20,793 bases of DNA from Tychonema litorale BBK16 (GCF_021648855.1 NZ_JAKJHX010000087.1:1-20793); one strand, 5' to 3'; counted from the stretch's first letter, positions 1 to 7,498 are shown. Made by a program: numbers and translations. Notes: generated from the sequence alone by a model not told the origin.

Positions 1-60
1 CTAGGAAGGACTAAAGTCTCGCTCGTTTCCCGCATCCCGTATTAATTTTTATGATATAGA

Positions 61-81
61 GGAGACGGCACTGCCGTCTCC
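61..81. repeat. Short perfect inverted repeat (GGAGACGGCA arms)
   Basis: Two 10-base arms, GGAGACGGCA and TGCCGTCTCC, are separated by one base. There is no T-run on either side, so this looks like a dispersed palindromic repeat rather than a terminator. The surrounding 1-226 stretch holds no gene that I can support; it contains this palindrome, a GTAGGGAC repeat fragment near 97-105, and the longer hairpin at 163-195. Confidence 0.6.
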
Positions 82-162
82 CTACCATGATTAATTGTAG
101 GGACACTCCTGGCTGTGAGATCGAGCGCCAATCCAATGTCGGTTCCGGGATATGTTTCTACC

Positions 163-195
163 CATTGGTGACAACGGACTAAGTTGTCACCAATG
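163..195 (-). terminator. Hairpin downstream of the phosphohexomutase gene
   Basis: Two perfectly complementary 13-base arms, CATTGGTGACAAC and GTTGTCACCAATG, flank a 7-base loop. The hairpin lies about 30 bases beyond the stop of the minus-strand gene ending at 227, so it may end or protect that transcript. There is no U-run after it, so the terminator role is uncertain and it may instead be a repeat. Confidence 0.45.
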
Positions 196-226
196 AGATC
201 TGTCTGGGTATCAGTTGGCGATTTCG

Positions 227-1660
227 TTAAACAGGTTCTAACTGAGAAATTACCTGTTTCATATGTTCGGCGATTTTGGCTTCTTTTTCCACAGAATTTG
301 TTTCCATGTAAACGCGCATCAAAGGTTCAGTCCCAGATGGCCTCAAAAGTATCCAACCACCATCTTCAAGATAGAGTTTAATGCCGTCTTTGCGGCCAAT
401 TTCCTTAACACGAATACCCGCTACTTCCGAGGGGGGATTGTTAGTGAAAGATGCTAAAACGGCTGCTTTGTGGGCGTCGTCGAGGTGCAAGTCAAGGCGT
501 TGGTTGTACAGGGGGCCGTCGGCTTCGCGGATGGCTTCTTCGACTAGCTGAGAAAGGGGTTTGCCTTCGTAGGCGATCGCCTCTGCCACTAGCATATCAG
601 CCAAAATCCCGTCTTTTTCGGGGATGTGGCCTAAAATGCTTAAGCCGCCGGATTCTTCGCCGCCGATGAGTACGGCTGTTTCGCGCATTTTTTCGCCAAT
701 GTATTTAAAACCGACTGCGGTTTCGTAGATTTTTAAGCCGTATTTGGCGGCCATATTGTCGAGTAAGTGGGTAGTTGCGACGGTACGGACGATCGCACCT
801 GTCAAGCCTTTATTCTTCACCAAGTGACGCGCTAGCAGCAACAGGACTGTATTTGGAGTCAAGACATTTCCCAACTCGTCAACAATCCCAAAGCGATCGC
901 TGTCGCCATCGGTAGCCAAACCCAAATCGGCCGCATCTTTCTTAACAGCTTCGACTAACTCTACCAACTGTTCGCCTTTGGGCTCAGGCATTCCGCCACC
1001 AAACAGCACGTCGCGGTAGGTGTGAAAACTTTCCAAATCGCAGCCGCAGTATTCCAAAACTTCGTCTAGATAGCCACGAGAAGTAGAATAGAGGGCATCG
1101 TACTTGACTTTTAGTTTGGCCGATCGAATGCGATCGACATCTATCAAAGTATAGAGAAACTTGAGATATTCAGGTTTGGGGTCAAAAGTAGAAATTTTAT
1201 CGTTGTGGTTGCCGATCGCGGGGGCATCAGAAGCACCAGGAATGTTTGCTACAATTGTATCCGTAATTTCCGGGGTGGCTGGGCCCGCGTAGTCGGGGAT
1301 GTATTTGATGCCACAGTATGGTGCGGGGTTGTGTGAAGCCGTGAACATCAGGGCTCCGGCGGAGTTTAAATGCTTGGCGCTGTAGGCGATGACTGGTGTG
1401 GGGCAATCGCGATCGACCACCATGACAGTCCATCCCAAATCTGCGAGTACCTCAGCGGAGGTGCGAGCAAACTCGTCTGCCAAAAAGCGGGTATCGTATG
1501 ATACCAGAACTGGACGGTCTTTTGTGTAAGCTGTTTCGAGATAACTGGCGATCGCCCGTGTTACTTTTCGCACATTAGCAAAAGTAAAGTCATGGGCAAT
1601 CAGCCCGCGCCACCCGTCGGTTCCAAACTTGATTTCTGTTGAATTGCTGCTGGTGCTCAT
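227..1660 (-). CDS. Phosphoglucomutase/phosphomannomutase family protein
   Basis: This is an alpha-D-phosphohexomutase, a cytoplasmic enzyme that moves phosphate between C1 and C6 of hexose phosphates. Numbered from the ATG at 1660 (477 residues), it shows the N-terminal signature FGTDGWRG (12-19), the catalytic phosphoserine loop TASHNP (Ser109), the metal-binding loop DGDSDR (251-256), the sugar-binding GEESGG (334-339) and the phosphate-binding RPSGTEP (440-446). All four functional loops are intact, so it is very probably active. The frame stays open three codons further, to a GTG overlapping AAAGGAG; the ATG is preferred because that Shine-Dalgarno then sits 8 bases upstream. Whether glucose or mannose phosphate is preferred cannot be read from sequence. 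The family of about 475-480 residues usually acts in glycogen and sugar-nucleotide synthesis. Confidence 0.93.
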   Translation of the reverse strand: MSTSSNSTEIKFGTDGWRGLIAHDFTFANVRKVTRAIASYLETAYTKDRPVLVSYDTRFLADEFARTSAEVLADLGWTVMVVDRDCPTPVIAYSAKHLNSAGALMFTASHNPAPYCGIKYIPDYAGPATPEITDTIVANIPGASDAPAIGNHNDKISTFDPKPEYLKFLYTLIDVDRIRSAKLKVKYDALYSTSRGYLDEVLEYCGCDLESFHTYRDVLFGGGMPEPKGEQLVELVEAVKKDAADLGLATDGDSDRFGIVDELGNVLTPNTVLLLLARHLVKNKGLTGAIVRTVATTHLLDNMAAKYGLKIYETAVGFKYIGEKMRETAVLIGGEESGGLSILGHIPEKDGILADMLVAEAIAYEGKPLSQLVEEAIREADGPLYNQRLDLHLDDAHKAAVLASFTNNPPSEVAGIRVKEIGRKDGIKLYLEDGGWILLRPSGTEPLMRVYMETNSVEKEAKIAEHMKQVISQLEPV

Positions 1661-1786
1661 CTTCGCCACTCCTTTTGATTTTAGATGTAATCAATCGTAC
1701 TAGAAGCCTATGCTGTCGAGGCGTATCGGCCGTGTACTTTTCGTACTAAGCCACTACCCTAAAACTATAAGCTGCTACGCATCCTT

Positions 1787-1814
1787 GGGAATGGGGAATT
1801 GGGAATGGGAAATT
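1787..1814. repeat. Heptamer tandem array (GGGAATG/GGGAATT)
   Basis: Four consecutive 7-base units of the type GGGAATK lie in the gap between the phosphohexomutase and the DUF423 gene. This is a short tandemly repeated repetitive sequence of the kind common between cyanobacterial genes. Confidence 0.7.
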
Positions 1815-1835
1815 GCCTCGAAATTTACCAATTGC

Positions 1836-2228
1836 CTATTTAAAACTAAAAGCTGCCACTCCCAAACAGCCCCAACCGACAATATAAGCAACTCCTCCCA
1901 AGGGGGTAATTGCGCCCAGCCATTTGATGTTACTCAGACTAAGGGTGTACAGACTACCTGAAAAGATTACTGTACCGACAATAAAAGCCCATCCAGCAAC
2001 TGCGAAAAAGGTTTGAGATTGTTCGGCGCGGCTCAAGATTAATGCAACGAGTAATAGAGCCAGGGCGTGATACATTTGATAGCGTGCGCCTGTCTCAAAT
2101 ATTTCTAAAGCGCGATCGGTCAATTTGTCTTTTAAAGCGTGGGAGGCAAAAGCACCGCCGACGACAGATAAGCCTCCGAAGATGGCTGCGGTGGCTAGAA
2201 AGATTCGGGTTAAGATTAATGATGACAT
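1836..2228 (-). CDS. DUF423 family small membrane protein
   Basis: A 130-residue, very hydrophobic protein with about four predicted membrane segments (roughly 8-28, 52-65, 73-95 and 104-127). The glycine-rich start GGLSVVGGAFASHAL, the sequence ETGARYQMYHALALL near residue 45-60 and the C-terminal GAITPLGGVAYIVGW fit the DUF423/YgdD family of inner-membrane proteins, whose function is unknown. Length matches the family. No clear Shine-Dalgarno precedes the ATG. It stands alone, with the upstream minus-strand neighbour about 60 bases away. Confidence 0.88.
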   Translation of the reverse strand: MSSLILTRIFLATAAIFGGLSVVGGAFASHALKDKLTDRALEIFETGARYQMYHALALLLVALILSRAEQSQTFFAVAGWAFIVGTVIFSGSLYTLSLSNIKWLGAITPLGGVAYIVGWGCLGVAAFSFK

Positions 2229-2288
2229 AATTTAATGATTAATTGATTTTATTTCATTAAAACTTTATTACTGGTACTGACCCAGAAA

Positions 2289-2501
2289 CTAAACAGGAAG
2301 TAACTTTAACGGTTCAATTTCCGACTCAGCTAAGGTAATTACAGCTATAGTTTCACCTAAAGCATTAAAAACTTCGAGACTGTAGCCATCCTCATCGGGG
2401 TGGGGATGATGCTCAACAATAGTGGCAATATCTCCTCGACAGAGTTTGTACTTGGGTACATCTGCTCGTAAAGCTACTCTTTTAAACAAGGGAAATTTCA
2501 T
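2289..2501 (-). CDS. DUF4926 domain small protein
   Basis: About 70 residues, beginning MKFPLFKRVALRADVP and containing the turn CRGDIATIVEHHP and a C-terminal AESEIEPL. This resembles DUF4926, a small SH3-like beta-barrel family often found near toxin-antitoxin-like genes. I prefer the ATG at 2501 because GAGG lies 7 bases upstream; an ATG two codons earlier (2507) is possible but is only a base or so from that Shine-Dalgarno. No DUF6883-type partner, which often accompanies this family, is visible next to it. The function is not known. Confidence 0.7.
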   Translation of the reverse strand: MKFPLFKRVALRADVPKYKLCRGDIATIVEHHPHPDEDGYSLEVFNALGETIAVITLAESEIEPLKLLPV

Positions 2502-2530
2502 TTTCATACCTCGATATTGACATCAAAGGA

Positions 2531-2580
2531 ATCGCTCTTTTTTTACCGCAGATAAACGTGCAGGAAAAAAGCGCGATCGT
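2531..2580. repeat. CCGCAGATAAAC repeat bounded by HIP1-like sites, copy 1
   Basis: The pattern is ATCGCTCTTTTTTT, then ACCGCAGATAAAC, then a variable stretch and GCGCGATCG. Three more copies lie at 3692-3755, 8415-8464 and 8458-8510. All are intergenic. Confidence 0.7.
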
Positions 2581-2644
2581 GCTCACTTGCGAACTTGGGC
2601 GAAGTATCGATCGGCCCTACAAATAAAAACCACAAAACTATTTA

Positions 2645-2890
2645 TTACTCATCCGTCACAGCCACCGTGAGGTATTTTTCTAACCGTTCCCCTATCCATA
2701 CTTTAATCAAAGATTCACTATTGACTCCTAATCGCCGAGCTTCCCGCTCAATTGCTTGTATCATCCATTTGGGAAACTCTATATTTAATTCCTGATTTTC
2801 CCATCCTGGTCGTCTAATATTAGTCAGATCGAAATACTCAAGAACGTTTTCATTGTTATCAAACTTTTCGTCTAATTCTTTAGCTTTCAT
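2645..2890 (-). CDS. brnA: BrnA-like/CopG-family antitoxin
   Basis: An 81-residue protein with a ribbon-helix-helix type C-terminal half: a beta strand ELNIEFPKWM followed by helices QAIEREARRLGV and ESLIKVWIGERLEKY. This is the fold of BrnA/CopG antitoxins, which bind DNA as dimers, repress their own promoter and neutralise the partner toxin. The ATG overlaps the 3' end of the upstream BrnT-like frame by 11 bases and has GAGG 9 bases upstream, the usual toxin-first BrnTA arrangement. The partner toxin looks damaged (see 2880-3103), so this antitoxin may now act alone or against other toxins. The family call is firm; activity is inferred. Confidence 0.8.
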   Translation of the reverse strand: MKAKELDEKFDNNENVLEYFDLTNIRRPGWENQELNIEFPKWMIQAIEREARRLGVNSESLIKVWIGERLEKYLTVAVTDE

Positions 2891-3103
2891 ATAAATTTAC
2901 CTCATTGGTGCGAGAACGTCTAATTGAGATGAGCCTTATTTTAGTCTGGCGATAGGTAATGATAGCAGACCAATGTTTGCCACCGATTTTGCCGATGAGC
3001 ATAAATCTCGGTTCATCTTCGGTTTTTGCCGAAAGTTCAATCTTGTTGGAATCGCTCCACAACTGTTGAGCCTCGACAAAATCTATTCAATCTCATACAT
3101 CAT
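2880..3103 (-). pseudogene. brnT: BrnT-like toxin with a deleted N-terminal segment
   Basis: The readable frame gives IDFVEAQQLW, then EDEPRFMLIGKIGGKHWSA and IRLISIRRSRTNE, the middle and end of a BrnT ribonuclease toxin. The expected N-terminal part with its W-D-x-x-K and K-H-G segment is absent. Upstream, in another frame, two adjacent ATG codons (3103 and 3100) start MMYEIE and hit TAG at 3085-3083; BrnT proteins commonly begin with such a short YEFEW-like strand. This suggests that roughly 40 bases were lost between the two pieces, leaving a frameshift. The in-frame TTG at 3062 would give a 60-residue product lacking the N-terminal core, which is unlikely to fold as a toxin. The missing segment and frame change are seen; the deletion size is inferred. 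Confidence 0.7.
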
Positions 3104-3168
3104 ATTGCCAATTTTTATGCTATATTAGATTGGGGTTAATTTGTTTAACAAAAAAATAATGTATCAAT

Positions 3169-3441
3169 TTGCGCTTTTATATAGATCCTGAAACTGATTT
3201 ACCTCATATCTATGAGCATGGAGTCAATGAGGTAGAAGTTGAGGATATACTGAGAAAGCCGGGTGAGGATCGTTTGGGGCGCGAAGGTACGCGGGTAGCT
3301 ATTGGTCAAACTATAGATGGTCGTTATCTTAAGATCGTTTACGTTCCTGAACCTGAGTCATATAGCGCTTTTGTTATAACAGCGTATGAGTTAACGGGTA
3401 AACCTTTGAGTGCTTATAAACGCCGACAACGTGGTAGGTAA
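3169..3441 (+). CDS. DUF4258/BrnT-like small protein, putative toxin
   Basis: A 90-residue basic protein beginning RFYIDPETDLPHIYEHGV, with EVEVEDILRKPGED, then RYLKIVYVP and SAFVITAYELTGKPL, ending in KRRQRGR. The order of an H-x(4)-H-G-V helix, a GRYLKIVYV strand and an FVITAYE strand resembles the RelE/BrnT-like fold of DUF4258 proteins. The frame has a stop just four codons upstream and no ATG, so the start must be the TTG at 3169 or lie inside. It is followed after two bases by a small acidic gene, as in toxin-antitoxin pairs. Toxicity is inference; no catalytic residues can be assigned with confidence. Confidence 0.68.
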   Translation: MRFYIDPETDLPHIYEHGVNEVEVEDILRKPGEDRLGREGTRVAIGQTIDGRYLKIVYVPEPESYSAFVITAYELTGKPLSAYKRRQRGR

Positions 3442-3443
3442 AT

Positions 3444-3650
3444 ATGGCAACACAAAATAAATTTCCCTTGGATTGGGATGAACAGCGAGTACGCCAAACG
3501 ATCGAACATTACGATCGACAGTCAGAAGATGAAGCAGTAGCAGAAGATGAAGCAGCGTTTGACAATAAAGATCAAGCGTTTGTCCAAATTCCTTTTGAGT
3601 TATTACCGTTAGTTAGAGAGTTAATCGCTAAACATTATGCCAGTGTTTAA
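3444..3650 (+). CDS. Small acidic partner protein, putative antitoxin
   Basis: A 68-residue acidic protein. Its first half is charged (RQSEDEAVAEDEAAFDNKD), and it ends with a short hydrophobic helix region VQIPFELLPLVRELIAKHY. The ATG lies two bases after the stop of the preceding basic protein, so the two are surely co-transcribed and probably translationally coupled. An acidic protein directly coupled to a basic RelE/BrnT-like protein fits an antitoxin role, but I recognise no DNA-binding domain. I know no characterised homologue. Confidence 0.65.
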   Translation: MATQNKFPLDWDEQRVRQTIEHYDRQSEDEAVAEDEAAFDNKDQAFVQIPFELLPLVRELIAKHYASV

Positions 3651-3691
3651 GACCAGATAAATAAAGGCGATCGCCCTTCCCATCCAGAAAG

Positions 3692-3755
3692 GCGATCGCT
3701 CTTTTTTTCACCGCAGATGCACGTAGATTGACGCGGATGGATGAAAGGGCGATCG
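3692..3755. repeat. CCGCAGATGCACG repeat bounded by HIP1 sites, copy 2
   Basis: The sequence GCGATCGCTCTTTTTTTCA is followed by CCGCAGATGCACGTAGATTG, a GCGGATGG segment and GGGCGATCG. It has the same design as the copies at 2531, 8415 and 8458, with a longer variable stretch. Confidence 0.65.
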
Positions 3756-3768
3756 TTATTTTACCAGG

Positions 3769-4058
3769 AATTTTATCCCACATTTTACCAGACCTGTAGG
3801 GGCGGGCGATGCCCTGCCCTTCGACTCCGCTCAGGAACCGCGTAGTCGAAGGGTTCACCTAGATATTTGACACCCATCGACAAATTATGTAAACCCGCCC
3901 TCACCCACCCAGAAATCAAGAATTAATTGAATTTAAGGGTGAGGCGAGGATGGTTGTTCGGGGTTATTCGTTGGGTGGGGGCGGGTTTATTAAGATTATT
4001 GGTGGGTGTCAAAAGTGATCGGCGAACCCGCCCCTACAAATTTTATCCCACATTTTAC
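3769..4058. repeat. Composite nest of inverted and direct repeats (MITE-like)
   Basis: An identical 20-base direct repeat (AATTTTATCCCACATTTTAC) occurs at 3769-3788 and 4039-4058. Inside it, perfect 11-base inverted ends GTAGGGGCGGG (3796-3806) and CCCGCCCCTAC (4027-4037) bound about 240 bases. Within that lie a 10-base-stem hairpin CCCTTCGACT/AGTCGAAGGG (3817-3826 and 3844-3853) and a second inverted element with ends GACACCC (3869) and GGGTGTC (4010) and inner arms AAACCCGCCC and GGGCGGGTTT. No coding capacity is seen. It looks like nested miniature repeat elements between the small gene module and the 490-residue protein gene. Confidence 0.7.
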
Positions 4059-4075
4059 TATCCATTTACTACACA

Positions 4076-5548
4076 TTAAGGAACTTCAAGCGTGGTTGTT
4101 TGATCGTATTTAATTCCAGTAATCCGATCTTTTTGGAAAGGACGACCCTGATTAATTTTAAGTTCGCCGTTCACCTTAATTTCAAACCATCCTCCTGATT
4201 CACCAGTATAGGTATTCTCGACTACCAGTCTGACCTGATGCCTACCACTACCAACATTAATAGGTTGCCAACCAGTATCGCCTCCTTTTCCACCATAAGC
4301 ATAGAAACCTTCAAAGACTATTTTACCATCAATATAAATTCTGGCTACATCATCAACCTGTGAGATTCTGGCAGTTACAACTCCACTATGATCTTCGCAG
4401 TCGGGACTTTTTCGGTTTTTATCCATCCAATCTTTAATATTTTTATTATCTTTTCGCAAGTCATTAACGTAGCTAGACGCATACTTATCACCAAACAGGG
4501 TAGTACATTCTAAGCTACTTATTTCTGGAAGTACGTTAAGTGCCAGTGAAATAACTATACCCAGGAGCGATTTTGATATCACAAATCCTACGAATAGTCC
4601 TTTCAATTCACCTGTTAATGATTTTATTATTGGCTCTAAATTTTTTTTAACCCACAATCCTTGTTCACATTGTGATCTCAAGGATTCACAATTATCTTTA
4701 TCCAACTTTGCTAGGATAAAAAAATCAGAATATATAGGGCTTTTACTTGCAAATTTATGAATTTTGCTTTGATTATATTCAAACTCTCTACTAATTCTAA
4801 CTTGCTTAGGTTGTTCGCTTTGCCCTATAACTTCGAGAGAAACTTGCTTAATCATCCTCTTACCAGATTCATCTGTGTAAGTAATTGTCCAAATACGACC
4901 ATCTATGCCTTGAATTTTTACAGGTGGTGCATTATTACTTGAGCTAAAAATTACCTCTTTACCGTCAGGTGTAAATTTAGCATACATTTGAGTTGATAAG
5001 TTATTGCATACATTACTTTCATTAATAGGAATATCAAGGGTAACAGATTCTATATGGGATTTGTTTCCATCAGATTTAAAATCATATTTTCGTGAACATC
5101 CATTTGGATCTACTAAGGTGAAAGTAGCATTTCCCGCTCCATCATCTTGAAAACTTATATTCCGAGGAACTGGCACGTTAGGAGTTTGACCCGAACCCGG
5201 ATTATCAAAATCAGGACGCACCGGCTGATTCGGCCCCGGATTTTGAGGAAACGGCGGCACCTGCGGATTACTCCCAGGCCGCACACTCGGTGCATCACCA
5301 AACTCCCCCGGATCTCGCTGCACCAACCAATCCGAAATATTCCTTTCCACAGCAGGCGGAGTCGCCGCCACCACGCGATCGGAAGACTTAGCTAAATTCA
5401 CCGTGCAAATCGTAGAATTAAAACTAAAAACCGTACACAGTGCAGCCGATAAAGCCCGATTGACAATCGTACCAGGAGCCAGCAAAGCACTCATTAAAAC
5501 AGCAAAAAAACTGACAATACCCAGAGCCAAAATACGAATACGACGCAT
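4076..5548 (-). CDS. Exported protein of unknown function, last gene of the protease cluster
   Basis: A 490-residue protein. Residues 1-25 form a basic, hydrophobic export signal or membrane anchor (RRIRILALGIVSFFAVLMSA). Residues about 85-128 are proline- and glycine-rich, a likely flexible linker. Residues 130-213 look like a beta-rich domain; 285-380 form a helical domain with a hydrophobic stretch (315-340) and a CTTLFGD motif; 388-490 form a second beta domain with RIYIDGKIVFEGFYAYGG and GDTGWQPINVGSGRHQVRL, resembling a jelly-roll or binding module. The 130-213 region and the CxxLFG motif have counterparts in the RTX protein at 8862-10925. The ATG has GAGG 6 bases upstream. It follows the protease gene by about 75 bases containing a palindromic repeat. 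I do not recognise a named family, and no enzyme motif is apparent. Confidence 0.8.
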   Translation of the reverse strand: MRRIRILALGIVSFFAVLMSALLAPGTIVNRALSAALCTVFSFNSTICTVNLAKSSDRVVAATPPAVERNISDWLVQRDPGEFGDAPSVRPGSNPQVPPFPQNPGPNQPVRPDFDNPGSGQTPNVPVPRNISFQDDGAGNATFTLVDPNGCSRKYDFKSDGNKSHIESVTLDIPINESNVCNNLSTQMYAKFTPDGKEVIFSSSNNAPPVKIQGIDGRIWTITYTDESGKRMIKQVSLEVIGQSEQPKQVRISREFEYNQSKIHKFASKSPIYSDFFILAKLDKDNCESLRSQCEQGLWVKKNLEPIIKSLTGELKGLFVGFVISKSLLGIVISLALNVLPEISSLECTTLFGDKYASSYVNDLRKDNKNIKDWMDKNRKSPDCEDHSGVVTARISQVDDVARIYIDGKIVFEGFYAYGGKGGDTGWQPINVGSGRHQVRLVVENTYTGESGGWFEIKVNGELKINQGRPFQKDRITGIKYDQTTTLEVP

Positions 5549-5592
5549 AATTTACCTCAATTCAATGATTAAATAATGTTCCAATTAACCCT

Positions 5593-5618
5593 GTAGGGCA
5601 GGGCATCGCCCGCCCTAC
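5593..5618. repeat. GTAGGGC palindromic repeat between protease and 490-residue gene
   Basis: A near-perfect palindrome begins GTAGGGCAGGGC and ends GCCCGCCCTAC. It belongs to the same GTAGGGGCGGG family as the ends of the element at 3796-4037 and a fragment at 8825. On the minus strand it lies between two co-oriented genes and could form an mRNA hairpin, but it has no U-run. Confidence 0.6.
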
Positions 5619-5622
5619 AAAT

Positions 5623-6522
5623 TTAAAATGGCAAAAGTCTCCGAATTCCCCTCTGAATCACATCCTTAACTATGTCTTTACCAAAATCTCCAAACCAACC
5701 CTGCGCCTGTCCAGGCTCAACCTTTTCCGCATCCGCATTTTCCGCAGGTTTCTCATCCACCTTCAACGCAGATTTTTCCACCCCTACTTGCGACATCATC
5801 CCCACAAAAGTATTAATCGGAATCGCTGAATTAAACCCCGTTTTTACTTCTTCTTGCCTTCCCCCAGCCTCATTTTGCACTCGGCCAACTGTATCTCCCT
5901 GCCCGTGAATGCCAATCACTCGGCCACTAACATCAAAAACAGGCCCGCCACTCATTCCCCGCCGCGTCACTGCGTCGTAACGCATCGTATATCCTTGATC
6001 GTTACTGGATCGCACATTAGTAACTTGCCCATTCGTAAACTGATATTCCCGTTCTTGACTCCCCACACCCGCAGGCAAAGGATACCCCGAAATATAAACC
6101 CCTGAACCGATTTCCGCTGTATCCGAATTACTAATCGGTGCAACTGAATATTCCTCCTCACTCTCAAACATCACAACTGCTAAATCCGGCCCGATGTCAT
6201 TATTCTGAAAACCTTTCACTTCCGTCACTTTATGCTCTTTCTTCTTAGAAGTAACAATCACGTACTCGGAATTAGGATTTATCACCACATGATTCGCCGT
6301 CAACACCGTGTAAATCTTGCCTTTCTTAGCAATGATTACCCCAGAACCGCCTTTATCACTAGCTAGAGTATTATTAATTTGTACTGTAGTTGGAACGGCA
6401 ATTCGAGCTACTTCTCTAGCCGTTTTTGCCATTGCGGGCTGACCGATCGCAATTGTTGCTACCGCTACCGTTGCTGCGACAATGCCTGGAAGGTAATTCG
6501 ACCGATTAAAACCTAAATTCAT
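5623..6522 (-). CDS. Exported trypsin-like serine protease (protease 1)
   Basis: A 299-residue trypsin-fold protease (S1 family type). Residues 1-32 are a Sec-type signal peptide (hydrophobic core GIVAATVAVATIAIG, end QPAMA). The triad is visible as His78 in TANHVV, Asp113 in DIGPDLAVV and Ser191 in GMSGGPVF, followed by the family-typical GRVIGIHGQGD. There is no PDZ domain; instead, after about residue 240, a charged tail ends in KDIVKDVIQRGIRRLLPF, a possible amphipathic membrane-binding helix. It should act in the periplasm, thylakoid lumen or outside. GGAG lies 7 bases before the ATG. It is the third gene of the COP23-led cluster. Substrate is unknown. Confidence 0.9.
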   Translation of the reverse strand: MNLGFNRSNYLPGIVAATVAVATIAIGQPAMAKTAREVARIAVPTTVQINNTLASDKGGSGVIIAKKGKIYTVLTANHVVINPNSEYVIVTSKKKEHKVTEVKGFQNNDIGPDLAVVMFESEEEYSVAPISNSDTAEIGSGVYISGYPLPAGVGSQEREYQFTNGQVTNVRSSNDQGYTMRYDAVTRRGMSGGPVFDVSGRVIGIHGQGDTVGRVQNEAGGRQEEVKTGFNSAIPINTFVGMMSQVGVEKSALKVDEKPAENADAEKVEPGQAQGWFGDFGKDIVKDVIQRGIRRLLPF

Positions 6523-6609
6523 AAACTAACTCCGTTGATAAGGTCAAACTAAATATCTTGCACTTTCTTACCGATCCGACACGGATTAAAATCCCTGTCT
6601 CAAAGCTGA

Positions 6610-6665
6610 AGTCCACTTAAGTGGACTAAATATCCCGCTTATTTCTTAGTCCGCGCAGGCGGACT
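6610..6665. repeat. Paired dispersed palindromes overlapping the protease 2 stop
   Basis: A perfect 18-base palindrome AGTCCACTTAAGTGGACT (6610-6627) is followed by a related hairpin AGTCCGC-GCAG-GCGGACT (6648-6665). The outer edges GAAGTCC and GGACTTC are also inverted. I recognise this AGTCCGC...GCGGACT motif as a recurrent cyanobacterial dispersed repeat (recollection, not searched). It runs into the coding sequence of the protease gene ending at 6646. Confidence 0.7.
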
Positions 6666-7497
6666 TCGTTTGTGTAGAAGCGATTTTAATCGCCGATTGA
6701 TTATTAACCTGGTAATTCGCCGATCGACTGTAAGACGAAATAAATCGCAAATAGGTACTAATTGGAATTCCCCAACTAGAATTAACCATTTGCTCTAACA
6801 TTCTCCCTGACGGTTCTGTTCCATCTTCAAAGGCATACACTCCAAAATCTGGGTCGCGATTTTTCACCCGCCCATTAATGCCAATTAATAACCCCTGACT
6901 GTTAAAAATTGGCCCGCCGCTCATCCCCACAGCAATATCGTTTGTGTAACCCAAACGATAGCCTTGAGCGAGTGATTTTGGCGGCAGCACTGATACAACG
7001 CCTTGAGTAAACCGAAATGCCCGAATTCCTTGCTCGAATGTAGTAGTTGAACTACCTCCCCGATACATCGGAAATCCTGCGGCAAATACGGGTTCTCCTA
7101 CTGTTAATAAATCAGTGCTAATTCTTGTTACTTGATAGGTGGAAAAACTGCGAAATTGTGCGATCGCCAGATCCGCATTTCCCAACTGCAAGGGTGCTTT
7201 CAAAAGCCGATACCTTTGACCATCCGGCGCAATAATCGTCTGCTGCTGGGTAAAAGCTACAACGTGCCAACTCGTCAGCACCGTATAAACTTGCCCCTGC
7301 CGCCGGACGATCGCCCCTGAACCAGAAGCATTCGGTGTTAAAATTCGCACCGTCATCAATCTCGCCAAACGCTCAATATTGGCAGTTTGACTGTCAGCAA
7401 CCCCATAATTCGCCATCACAGGTTGAGCGGCGATTCTTACTGGAAAAAGACTCGCCGCGATCGCACAAATTGCCACCACCCGTAGCAAATTGCTCAC
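6646..7497 (-). CDS. Exported trypsin-like serine protease (protease 2)
   Basis: A second trypsin-fold protease, 283 residues from the chosen start. It has a signal peptide (MSNLLRVVAICAIAASLFPV, ending near QPVMA) and an intact triad: His78 in TSWHVV, Asp109 in NADLAIAQF and Ser193 in GMSGGPIF, with GLLIGING following. The frame is open to a GTG at 7521, but that overlaps the upstream COP23-domain gene. The GTG at 7497 lies one base after the upstream stop, with GGGAG about 9 bases before it, and gives a clean signal peptide; this predicts translational coupling. The last ~15 residues (SAIKIASTQTKSACAD) are encoded by a dispersed repeat and are probably not part of the ancestral protein. It is a paralogue-like neighbour of protease 1 but clearly diverged from it. 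Confidence 0.88.
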   Translation of the reverse strand: MSNLLRVVAICAIAASLFPVRIAAQPVMANYGVADSQTANIERLARLMTVRILTPNASGSGAIVRRQGQVYTVLTSWHVVAFTQQQTIIAPDGQRYRLLKAPLQLGNADLAIAQFRSFSTYQVTRISTDLLTVGEPVFAAGFPMYRGGSSTTTFEQGIRAFRFTQGVVSVLPPKSLAQGYRLGYTNDIAVGMSGGPIFNSQGLLIGINGRVKNRDPDFGVYAFEDGTEPSGRMLEQMVNSSWGIPISTYLRFISSYSRSANYQVNNQSAIKIASTQTKSACAD

Positions 7498-7498
7498 C

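Noticed and set aside
2880..3062. Intact 60-residue BrnT starting at TTG 3062
   Set aside because: It lacks the N-terminal core of the family, while upstream codons in the same frame (IDFVEAQQ) still resemble BrnT, so a truncated toxin is more likely.
3628..3858. 76-codon minus-strand open frame
   Set aside because: It is made of HIP1 and dispersed repeat sequence, overlaps the end of the plus-strand acidic gene, and has no protein-family features.
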